Below, piece by piece: positions 57,219 through 64,000 of a stretch of DNA of 64,000 nucleotides. The position numbers and the translations under genes were made by a program. Source of the stretch: Chroococcus sp. FPU101 (GTDB lineage Bacteria; Cyanobacteriota; Cyanobacteriia; Cyanobacteriales; Microcystaceae); contig NZ_BLJI01000007.1 of the NCBI RefSeq assembly GCF_017312365.1, positions 100,275 through 164,274 on the forward strand, read 5' to 3'. A model generated the notes under the pieces. The model had not been told where the DNA came from and made no database searches. It was given only the letters and a program-made list of their open reading frames with translations. Every line of letters starts with the position of its first letter. Position 1 is the first letter of the stretch.

Positions 57219-58302
57219 TTTTCTAATTCTCCTAGAATGATGAAAATAATTGCTTCAAAATATCCCGATTGTTCAATTTCGAGAGCCTTATTTGTTTACA
57301 TGGATAAGAGATTAGGGAACAACAAAATGTTTTGACAATAGGTCGGTTAATACCTAAAATACGATTTTGCTTAGGATCACTATTTTTAGTATCTTTATAG
57401 TATCGCTATTTATAAAATAACTCGCTTTTTACATTTTGGTTCAGTTTTTACTTAGTCTTAAAGTCACATAAAGTGGTGACTTGTCTATTTCAAAACATGA
57501 CTGTATTTCTTCCAACGTATTTTCAATAATTTTTTTAAAGCTTAATTGTAAATAATTTTATATATAAGATGAAGTATCAATTTATTTTTGTTAAATTTTA
57601 TTAATATTGATTATGAATTTATAAAATAATATAAATATTTATATTTATTGTTGATTAAAGGAAAAAATTAACTAGATTGCTAGAATTGCTTAGGTGTTTT
57701 CTAAAAAGAAAGTAATAATAGATAAAAATAAGAAAGCTTTCATAAGAGTTCCGACAAGTTGCTCATCTTGGCAACCGTTATTTACTGAGGCTTCTTAGAG
57801 TACTGAAATTTTCCTGCCGAGCCAAGTAAGCTACTGTTATCGAGAAGATAAGACCATTTTTCTAGAGTAGTTATAGCTCATCCTACTCCCCTCTCTACTT
57901 GTAAAAAAGGGGTTGGAGGTGAGGCCAATTAACCATCTCTAGCACGATTGAAAGCAAATTGGTAGCTCGACAAGGGAAAAAAACAGATTGCTACTCCGTC
58001 CTGAGATACAAAGACGAAAGAGAGTCTGACAGATTAAGTCAAAAAGGGTTTTCTGAGGAAAATGTTAAAAAGTATTACGAAATTACAGCGAATGTGAACA
58101 GAATATCTGAAAATGATTGGGTCAGCCTGCTGTGGAACTAGATCTAAACAGTGACGGTAAATCATAAAAATTAAGATTTGTCAAGCTTTTTAGATAAAAT
58201 ATGTTAAAAGTTAATATTAACGAGACAGCCACAGTAGCCGATTTTGGTATAAGATATCAGCTTAAGTTTTTAAGTTCTCATTTACACAGGAGGAATCCAT
58301 CA
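57219..58302 (+). promoter_or_regulatory. Long upstream region of the apc operon
   Basis: This 1084-bp stretch separates the metalloprotease gene from apcA. It is AT-rich and holds one dispersed palindrome (57883-57925) and no supported gene; a 60-codon frame at 57959-58141 lacks a convincing start or homology. A long regulated leader is usual for phycobilisome operons. A strong AGGAGG ribosome site (58288-58293) precedes apcA. Confidence 0.6.
57883..57925 (+). repeat. Second copy of the CCCTCT-type dispersed palindrome
   Basis: CCCCTCTCTACTTG...AAGGGGTTGGAGGTGAGG resembles the element at 29723-29756, with the same GTGAGG tail. It lies upstream of apcA. Confidence 0.45.
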
Positions 58303-58788
58303 ATGAGTATCGTCACGAAGTCTATCGTGAATGCAGACGCAGAAGCCCGCTATCTCAGCCCCGGTGAGCTAGATAGAATCAAAGCTTTTGTTACAGGTGG
58401 TGCAGCCCGTCTTCGGATTGCTGAAACCTTAACGGGTGCGCGTGAAACCATTGTTAAACAAGCAGGCGATCGTCTTTTCCAAAAACGTCCTGATGTTGTT
58501 TCTCCCGGTGGAAATGCTTACGGCGAAGAAATGACCGCTACCTGCCTACGTGACATGGACTACTACCTACGTCTAATCACTTACGGAGTAGTTTCTGGTG
58601 ATGTCACCCCCATCGAAGAAATTGGCCTAGTCGGTGTACGCGAAATGTACAAATCTCTAGGAACCGACATCGGTGCCGTTGCTCAGAGCGTTCGTGAAAT
58701 GAAAGATGTCGCTTTAGGATTAATTGCTGCTGACGATGCCTCAGAAGCTTCTTCTTACTTCGACTATGTGATCGGCGCAATGCAGTAA
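58303..58788 (+). CDS. apcA: Allophycocyanin alpha subunit
   Basis: From the ATG at 58303, preceded 9 bp by AGGAGG, the product is 161 residues: [24 protein letters not shown] at the start and the chromophore-binding cysteine in [16 protein letters not shown] (about residue 81). The C-terminus is [11 protein letters not shown]. An upstream in-frame start at 58201 adds a 34-residue leader without homology and is rejected. ApcA pairs with ApcB in the phycobilisome core that passes energy to the photosystems. It is the first gene of apcA-apcB-apcC; apcE is not adjacent. Confidence 0.98.
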   Translation: MSIVTKSIVNADAEARYLSPGELDRIKAFVTGGAARLRIAETLTGARETIVKQAGDRLFQKRPDVVSPGGNAYGEEMTATCLRDMDYYLRLITYGVVSGDVTPIEEIGLVGVREMYKSLGTDIGAVAQSVREMKDVALGLIAADDASEASSYFDYVIGAMQ

Positions 58789-58857
58789 TTCACTGTCAAA
58801 GACCTTCACTTTTGTTCGTAACGATTTTCACCCCTGACAAAAAAAGGAATCATAACC

Positions 58858-59343
58858 ATGCAAGACGCAATCACTTCTGTCATCAACTCTGCTGACGTTC
58901 AAGGTAAATACCTTGATGGTTCCGCTATTGACAAACTCAAAAATTACTTCTCTTCTGGTGCATTACGTGTTCGTGCTGCAAGTGTAATCAGTGCTAATGC
59001 TGCTGGTATCGTTAAAGAAGCTGTTGCTAAATCTCTGTTGTACTCTGATGTTACCCGTCCAGGTGGCAATATGTACACCACCCGTCGTTATGCTGCTTGC
59101 ATCCGCGACTTAGACTACTACCTCCGTTATGCTACCTATGCAATGTTAGCTGGCGATCCTTCCATTCTTGACGAGCGCGTTCTTAACGGCTTAAAAGAAA
59201 CCTACAACTCATTAGGAGTTCCCGTTTCTTCGACTGTTCAAGCGATCCAAGCAATGAAAGAAGTTACCGCTAGTCTGACTGGTGCTGATGCTGGAAAAGA
59301 AATGGGTGTATACTTCGACTACATTTGCTCTGGCTTAAGCTAG
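58858..59343 (+). CDS. apcB: Allophycocyanin beta subunit
   Basis: The 161-residue protein begins [27 protein letters not shown], with the phycocyanobilin-binding cysteine in [21 protein letters not shown] (about 81) and the conserved asparagine in GGNMYTTRR (about 71). It ends in [10 protein letters not shown]. It partners ApcA in core trimers. It starts 69 bp after apcA with its own AAAGGAATCA site. A large stem-loop follows in the gap to apcC, which may set the lower output of the linker gene. Confidence 0.98.
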   Translation: MQDAITSVINSADVQGKYLDGSAIDKLKNYFSSGALRVRAASVISANAAGIVKEAVAKSLLYSDVTRPGGNMYTTRRYAACIRDLDYYLRYATYAMLAGDPSILDERVLNGLKETYNSLGVPVSSTVQAIQAMKEVTASLTGADAGKEMGVYFDYICSGLS

Positions 59344-59379
59344 ACTTCCTGCTCAAGACCCCGTTATAAGGAGTCCATT

Positions 59380-59471
59380 AAGGTTCGGGAAGTCAAGAGT
59401 GAGTGCTAGCTGGTTAAAGGCTGAGTTTATCGGTTTTGACGATCTAGTATTGGCTCCTGACTCCCGACCTT
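59380..59471 (+). promoter_or_regulatory. Imperfect long stem-loop between apcB and apcC
   Basis: AAGGTTCGGGAAGTCAAGAG (59380-59399) is nearly complementary to GCTCCTGACTCCCGACCTTT (59453-59472), with a 53-nt loop. It lies in the 194-bp apcB-apcC gap. A structure here could stabilise the apcAB segment or reduce transcription into apcC, giving far less linker than subunits. Confidence 0.6.
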
Positions 59472-59537
59472 TGTCGTATAAGATTAAGATAGACTCTCAC
59501 TACAAGACTTTAGGAAGAATCAGGAGAACTTATACCA

Positions 59538-59741
59538 ATGCGGATGTTCAAAATTACTGCGTGTGTTCCTAGCCAAACTCGCATTCGGACTCAACGCGAA
59601 TTACAAAATACCTATTTCACCAAGCTTGTTCCTTATGACAACTGGTTCCAAGAACAACAACGCATCATGAAAATGGGCGGTAAAATTGTTAAAGTTCAGT
59701 TAGCTACTGGCAAACCTGGTGCAAACACTGGATTACTATAA
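59538..59741 (+). CDS. apcC: Phycobilisome core linker, 7.8 kDa (Lc)
   Basis: The 67-residue protein reads MRMFKITACVPSQTRIRTQREL, NTYFTKLVPYDNWFQEQQRIMKMGGKIVKVQLATGKPG. This is ApcC, the small core linker that caps allophycocyanin trimers, with the CpcD-like fold of phycobilisome linkers. A GGAG site lies before the ATG, and a clear terminator follows 25 bp after the stop, marking the end of the apc operon. Confidence 0.97.
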   Translation: MRMFKITACVPSQTRIRTQRELQNTYFTKLVPYDNWFQEQQRIMKMGGKIVKVQLATGKPGANTGLL

Positions 59742-59766
59742 TTTTAGGTTTGATACGAAGCAAGGG

Positions 59767-59787
59767 GAGGTCTTTTGACCTCTTTTT
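59767..59787 (+). terminator. Rho-independent terminator of the apc operon
   Basis: GAGGTC (59767-59772) pairs with GACCTC (59777-59782) around TTTT, followed by TTTTT. It lies 25 bp after apcC. Confidence 0.88.
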
Positions 59788-59875
59788 GTTGTTTCGATTT
59801 TTCAGTTCTAGGAAGTATGTAATACCAATTAGCTACCCCTACGGTGATCTGTTGTTTTAATAAATAGAAATTATA

Positions 59876-59913
59876 TCAAAAATTAACCCACCTCTTAATT
59901 TTTAAAAGGTGGG
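59876..59913 (-). terminator. Terminator of the large repeat protein gene
   Basis: CCCACCT (59887-59893) pairs with AGGTGGG (59907-59913), with further AT pairing inside. On the minus strand it is followed by TTAATTTTT. It lies about 47 bp after the repeat protein stop. Confidence 0.7.
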
Positions 59914-59959
59914 CTTATATTGTTAAGGTGCAACCTAAATTTGAGGTCATCCCATAGTT

Positions 59960-62900
59960 TTAGAAAACTCGCCCTTCAGCAAATCCAAACTCGATGTAAT
60001 GACGGGTTGCTCCTACTAAATCCTGACCATAGACCGCTTGCAAATCTGGATTATCGTTTAGATAGGAAAGAGGATTAAAAATAGCACGCTCTCGTCCTTC
60101 AGATGCGCCAATCGTAATATAATGTTCAGCACCAGCAGCTAGATTATAGCCATATGCTGTAATTAAATCCCCATAAGAAGCAATATAAATATCGGAAGAA
60201 AATCGATCATCTGTTCTTCCTTCTTCATATCCTTCAGTGAGATAATGCTGTATTCCTGCATTGAGATTGTAGCCGAATGGATTAATTAAATCATCGTATC
60301 CTGCAATATATTCTGCTGGATTGAATAAGTTGGGATTTCGAGCTTGAGCAAAACCAATATTGAGATAATGCTGGGTTGCTGCTGCGCCATCTGTCCCAAA
60401 TGCTTCAGTTAAATCTCCATAAGAGGCAATATAACGTAATTCATCAAAACTATCCAATGATCGGTTTTCACTATAGCCTATTTGTATATAGTGGATTAAA
60501 GCCGCATTAGGATTATTACCAACAACTTGCAGGATATCAGTATTAGAAGCCAGATATTGTGCTGGACTAAAAGTGTTGGTTGGCCGCCCTGCTGAGTAAC
60601 CAGATGCAATATATTGCTGAGTTACGGCGGCTGTATTTAAACCGAATACAGGGATTAAATCAGGATTTGACGCTAGATAGAGCAGTTCATTAAAAGAATC
60701 CATGGCTCGGTTTTCATCATATCCATTAGCAATGTAATGATTCGTTCCCCCTGCAAGATTATAGCCAAACTGGGTAATAAGATCTCCATAACTGGCAATA
60801 TATTGGTCGGCTTGAAATAATAGAGGATTCCGATTTTGAGCAAAACCAATATTGAGATAATGTTGAGTGGCTGCTGCCCCATCTGCGCCAAATTGTTCGA
60901 CTAGGCTACCGTAAGAGGCAATATAGCGCAATTCATCAAAACTATCGGCAGAACGTCCTTGATTGAAGCCAGAGGCTATATAATGAACCAGAGCCGTATT
61001 GGGATCATTCCCGAAAAGTGTTAACAAATCGGTATTAGAAGCCAAATATTGTGCTGGACTAAAAGTATTGGTTGGCCGTTGCTCTGAGTAGCCAGATTCA
61101 ATATATTGCTGAGTTGCTGCCGTGGGATTCAAACCAAACTCGGAAATTAAATCAGAATTTGACGCTAGATAGAGCAGTTCATTAAAAGAATCTGTTGCTC
61201 GGTTTTCATCATATCCAAGTACAATGTAATGATTCGTTCCCCCTGCAAGATTATAGCCAAACTGGGTAATGATATCTCCATGACTGGCAATATATTGGTC
61301 TGGTTTGAATAATAGGGGATCTCGACCTTCTAGAAAGCCAAACGTTAGATAATGAGATGTGGCAGCCCTGCCATCTGTTCTAAATGTCTCAATTAAGTCT
61401 CCATAAGAAGCGACATAGTTCAATTCATCGAATCGATCTGGAACTCGTCCCTCATTATAGCCCGTTTGCAAATAATGAAGTAAGGCGGGATCGGGATTAT
61501 TGCCCAAAACACTGAGCAAATCAGTATAAGAGGCCAAATATTGTTGACTATCAAAGGTATTTAAAGGTCGATTTTCAAATCGTCCGCGTTCGATATATTG
61601 TTGGGTGGCCAAGGCTGGATTAAAGCCAAATGCACCAATGAGATCAGGATTTGACGCTTGATAAAGTAATTCATTAAACGTATCCACCTGACGCAATTCA
61701 AACCGTCCAGTACTAATGAAATGGTTGGTTAAAGCGTCTAAGTTATAGCCATAAATATCCGCTAAGTCTAAATTAGAGGCACCATATTGAGCAGGATCAA
61801 AAGTAGTAGTAATCGGCAGTTGAAAAGTATCTTGTGCCGTTATACCCGCAGCATCCGTGACGGTTACTAAAATGGAATAGGTTAACCCCAATTGATCTGC
61901 CGTTGGTGTACCCGAAAAGGTGGCGGTCACAGGATCAAAACTGAGCCATGAAGGTAACGCAGAGCCATCTGCTAAAGTAGCAGTATAGGTCAGCACTTCA
62001 TTGGGAGTCACCAACAAATCAATATCTGAAAAGGTAGTAACGGGAATCGTATAAGTTAGGGGATAATTAACGCTCCACAGTTGATCGGGTAGAGGATTGG
62101 CTAAGGTCGGCGCGTCATTGATATTAGCTGTGGATAAGCTAAAGTTAGTTGATGCTTGTAATCCTGTTGAGTCGGTGGCACTTACAATAATGGGTAACAC
62201 ACCAATATTATCATTGCTCGGCGTACCATTAAAAGTTCGGCTGACAGGGTTGAAGATTAACCATGACGGTAAGGGTTCTCCTGTAGTCAAACTAGCACTG
62301 TAAGTGAAGGTTTCATCAAGATCGAAATCAGTGAAGGTATTTTCAGCAACCGTAAATGTAAAATTTTGTCCTTGGGTGGCATTTTGATCGGGAATCGGAT
62401 TTGCTACTGAAGGCGGATAAGCCACATCTTGCACCGTTAGAACAAAAGTATCAGTAGTAGTTGCCCCAGAGGTATCTCTTGCTATAATCTGAATGGCGAT
62501 CGCACCAACATTGGTATTGTTGGGTGTTCCCGACAGAGTAAGAGTTGTTGCGTCAAAGCTTAACCAACTGGGTAATGCTGCACCTCCTTCTAACTGTGCG
62601 CTATAGGTAATACTATCCCCCAAATCAATATCGGTAAAGGTGGTGTTAGGAATTTGGTAACTAAATGCCGCATCTTCTATAGCAATCTGATCAGAAATGG
62701 GAGTGACTATAACAGGAGCGTCATTAACATTGAGAACCGTTAAGCTAAAACTATTTGAGGCAGATAATCCAGTTGTATCAGTGACAGTAACTACAATCTG
62801 CAGCCGAGCCACATCGCTGTTGCCTGGCGTACCAGTAAAAGTCTGGGTAGCAGGATCGAAGTTTAACCACGCTGGTAGAGGTTCACCTCGAATTAGAGCA

Positions 62901-63343
62901 GCACTATAGGTTAGGATATCACCCTCATCAGGATCTCTAAAAGTATTTGCAGGTATGGTAAAGTTGAGTGCTTCTCCTTGAGAAATTTGTTGAGTTGGGA
63001 TGGGATTAAGTACATTAGGTACGTCGGGCCCATCATCGATAATTAATCGGAAGACATCATCGGCCATCCCGCCGCTTGGATCAGTAGCGACTAATTTAAT
63101 ATCGAGAGTGTCTTCTGAATCTAATGGTGCTACACCACTAAAAGACAGATTAGAACTATTAAAACTGAGCCAACTGGGTAAGGGTTCATTATTGGACAAG
63201 GTGGCTACATAGGTAATTACATCGCCCACGTCGGGATCGATAAACGTATCCCCAGGCAATGAAAACGTAAAGAATTGACTCTGTACAACAGTTTGATCCG
63301 ATATAGGAATGTTTAAAGCAGGTAACTGATTATCTTCATCCAT
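59960..63343 (-). CDS. Large secreted-type protein: He_PIG/cadherin-like domains plus 15 repeats of about 41 residues
   Basis: The 1127-residue protein begins MDEDNQLPALNIPISDQTVVQSQ and has no signal peptide. Residues about 1-510 hold five Ig-like He_PIG/cadherin-type domains with recurring PLPSWLSFDPxTxTFSGTP and NDAP joins. Residues about 512-1127 hold 15 tandem units of about 41 residues, each like FNELLYLASNPDLIxxFG, then TQQYIxxGYxExRP. Blocks of four units recur every 164 residues. This resembles surface or extracellular proteins built by repeat expansion, probably exported by type I secretion; adhesion or cell-cell contact is the likely role. No enzyme domain is visible. Confidence 0.85.
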   Translation of the reverse strand: MDEDNQLPALNIPISDQTVVQSQFFTFSLPGDTFIDPDVGDVITYVATLSNNEPLPSWLSFNSSNLSFSGVAPLDSEDTLDIKLVATDPSGGMADDVFRLIIDDGPDVPNVLNPIPTQQISQGEALNFTIPANTFRDPDEGDILTYSAALIRGEPLPAWLNFDPATQTFTGTPGNSDVARLQIVVTVTDTTGLSASNSFSLTVLNVNDAPVIVTPISDQIAIEDAAFSYQIPNTTFTDIDLGDSITYSAQLEGGAALPSWLSFDATTLTLSGTPNNTNVGAIAIQIIARDTSGATTTDTFVLTVQDVAYPPSVANPIPDQNATQGQNFTFTVAENTFTDFDLDETFTYSASLTTGEPLPSWLIFNPVSRTFNGTPSNDNIGVLPIIVSATDSTGLQASTNFSLSTANINDAPTLANPLPDQLWSVNYPLTYTIPVTTFSDIDLLVTPNEVLTYTATLADGSALPSWLSFDPVTATFSGTPTADQLGLTYSILVTVTDAAGITAQDTFQLPITTTFDPAQYGASNLDLADIYGYNLDALTNHFISTGRFELRQVDTFNELLYQASNPDLIGAFGFNPALATQQYIERGRFENRPLNTFDSQQYLASYTDLLSVLGNNPDPALLHYLQTGYNEGRVPDRFDELNYVASYGDLIETFRTDGRAATSHYLTFGFLEGRDPLLFKPDQYIASHGDIITQFGYNLAGGTNHYIVLGYDENRATDSFNELLYLASNSDLISEFGLNPTAATQQYIESGYSEQRPTNTFSPAQYLASNTDLLTLFGNDPNTALVHYIASGFNQGRSADSFDELRYIASYGSLVEQFGADGAAATQHYLNIGFAQNRNPLLFQADQYIASYGDLITQFGYNLAGGTNHYIANGYDENRAMDSFNELLYLASNPDLIPVFGLNTAAVTQQYIASGYSAGRPTNTFSPAQYLASNTDILQVVGNNPNAALIHYIQIGYSENRSLDSFDELRYIASYGDLTEAFGTDGAAATQHYLNIGFAQARNPNLFNPAEYIAGYDDLINPFGYNLNAGIQHYLTEGYEEGRTDDRFSSDIYIASYGDLITAYGYNLAAGAEHYITIGASEGRERAIFNPLSYLNDNPDLQAVYGQDLVGATRHYIEFGFAEGRVF

Positions 63344-63700
63344 AGTGGTTATCTAAGATTAGTGTTCTGATTAAGTTCGGTTAATGGTTAATAAGAGAAG
63401 ATTTTAACACTAATATGAAATATGAGTGTTTAGACTTATCTAAAAAGAGGAGTTAAGCATTAATCAAAAATTAATTTATGCAGTTATAGTGTTTCTTTTA
63501 AAGGGTGATGAGTAGCGAAATCATTTGGATTGGCAAGCTTCTGGAGATTTTAGTTACTCAAAGATGATAGAAAGATGATGAAAAAAATTGGAGATTCTCA
63601 ATACAAGAGATAGCAATTTACCCCCTGAATGTTATGACATAAAAACCGAGTTTACAACAACGAGTTTGTAAAATGACATTTATTCAAGGAGATAGAAGCA
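63344..63700. other. Intergenic region with a probable IS256-type left end
   Basis: The 357-bp gap upstream of the repeat protein is AT-rich and must hold its promoter. Near 63640-63680 a GTTTACAACAACGAGTTTGTAAAATGAC stretch resembles the start of IS256-family elements and leads directly into the transposase remnant at 63701. Confidence 0.4.
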
Positions 63701-63802
63701 ATGACGATTAAAAAAGAACTTATTGACCAATTGCTTGCTGATTGCATTAATTCTGCCAAAATCATGCGAGAAACAAGATTGCTTAAACAACTGACTATGT
63801 AA
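63701..63802 (+). pseudogene. IS256 family transposase, N-terminal remnant
   Basis: A 33-codon ORF with a good GGAG site reads MTIKKELIDQLLADCINSAK, then [13 protein letters not shown] and stop. The start MTIKKELIDQLLAD and the LLKQLT block match the N-terminus of IS256/mutator transposases, which are about 400 residues. Only the first 33 codons remain; the catalytic domain is missing. It sits on top of the broken end of a 5-oxoprolinase gene. Confidence 0.72.
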
Positions 63803-64000
63803 CTTGAGTTTTGCTTAGGGATAAAGCAAAGAAATTGACTTCGATGACGCTTTCATATAACATCGTCGGTAAGATAATTTGACGCGCAAAGATATTCGGA
63901 CGATTTTGATAACCAATTCTCAGGGCATCTTTAAAGCCTTTGGTGATTAATAATACAGTACGGTCTCCTTTTCGTTCTAATAAAGCATTCGTCGCTACTG
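63795..64000 (-). pseudogene. 5-oxoprolinase/hydantoinase N-terminal domain gene, disrupted, continuing past the window
   Basis: The minus strand reads in from the edge as [20 protein letters not shown], then [20 protein letters not shown] and [12 protein letters not shown], the hydantoinase A/5-oxoprolinase N-terminal signature. It then turns into [12 protein letters not shown] and stops at 63795-63797, well short of the about 1200-residue enzyme. The break coincides with the IS256-type remnant on the opposite strand, so an insertion followed by deletion probably removed the rest. Full-length enzymes cleave 5-oxoproline to glutamate with ATP. Confidence 0.85.

Noticed and set aside
57959..58141. 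60-codon plus-strand frame upstream of apcA
   Set aside because: It starts with TTG, has no ribosome site or recognisable homology, and lies in the long apc leader.
58201..58302. Upstream extension of the apcA frame
   Set aside because: ApcA proteins start [22 protein letters not shown]; the ATG at 58303 has an AGGAGG site and the extension lacks homology.

Overview
The window is cyanobacterial chromosome. It carries an allophycocyanin operon (apcA-apcB-apcC), phycocyanobilin:ferredoxin oxidoreductase (pcyA), a cyanobacterial biliverdin reductase (bvdR), a helical carotenoid protein, a SigC-type sigma factor, plant-type ferredoxin, several cyanobacteria-restricted DUF families (DUF4327, DUF3531, DUF3326) and many copies of the HIP1 octamer GCGATCGC. 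The DNA is AT-rich. I did not identify the species.

Bases 1-6409 look like one end of a Tn7-like CRISPR-associated transposon (CAST). A cas8 gene cut by the window edge and a cas6 of the MYXAN/Cmx type I-B subtype are divergent from a TniQ/TnsD-family gene. Next comes a cargo pair of a three-Cys-motif (Gp37/Gp68-like) protein and its partner TcmP, then repeated putative TnsB-binding sites and a terminal TGT/ACA. The apparent end lies 19 bp from the 3' end of a tRNA-Val(GAC) gene. I saw no HIP1 octamer in this segment, but they begin about 1 kb past the tRNA.

Bases 6430-50900 are mostly core genome: DprA-like and MAPEG proteins, SppA, Fni, PyrR, the carotenoid protein, and a five-gene cluster (protoglobin-like, Roadblock, MglA-like GTPase, DUF4388, atypical PII). 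These are followed by MscS, a glycosyltransferase, a ribosomal S1 homologue, FtsH, aspartate kinase, a DndD-like ATPase with a 57-aa partner, HemC, many small conserved proteins, ferredoxin, BvdR, PcyA, TatA, initiator tRNA, a hopanoid C-3 methylase-like radical SAM enzyme, phosphoketolase, HemL, LipA and SigC. Bilin biosynthesis (hemL, hemC, bvdR, pcyA, with ferredoxin as electron donor) is well represented in the window that also holds the allophycocyanin genes.

Bases 50976-64000 hold class Ia ribonucleotide reductase (nrdA and nrdB flanking a DUF29 gene broken by one stop codon), an M10/serralysin-type RTX metalloprotease, apcABC, and a 1127-residue repeat protein with a nested higher-order repeat. 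The right edge holds an IS256-type transposase remnant against a truncated 5-oxoprolinase gene. Further decay is seen in a frameshifted CPBP intramembrane protease (30219-30811).
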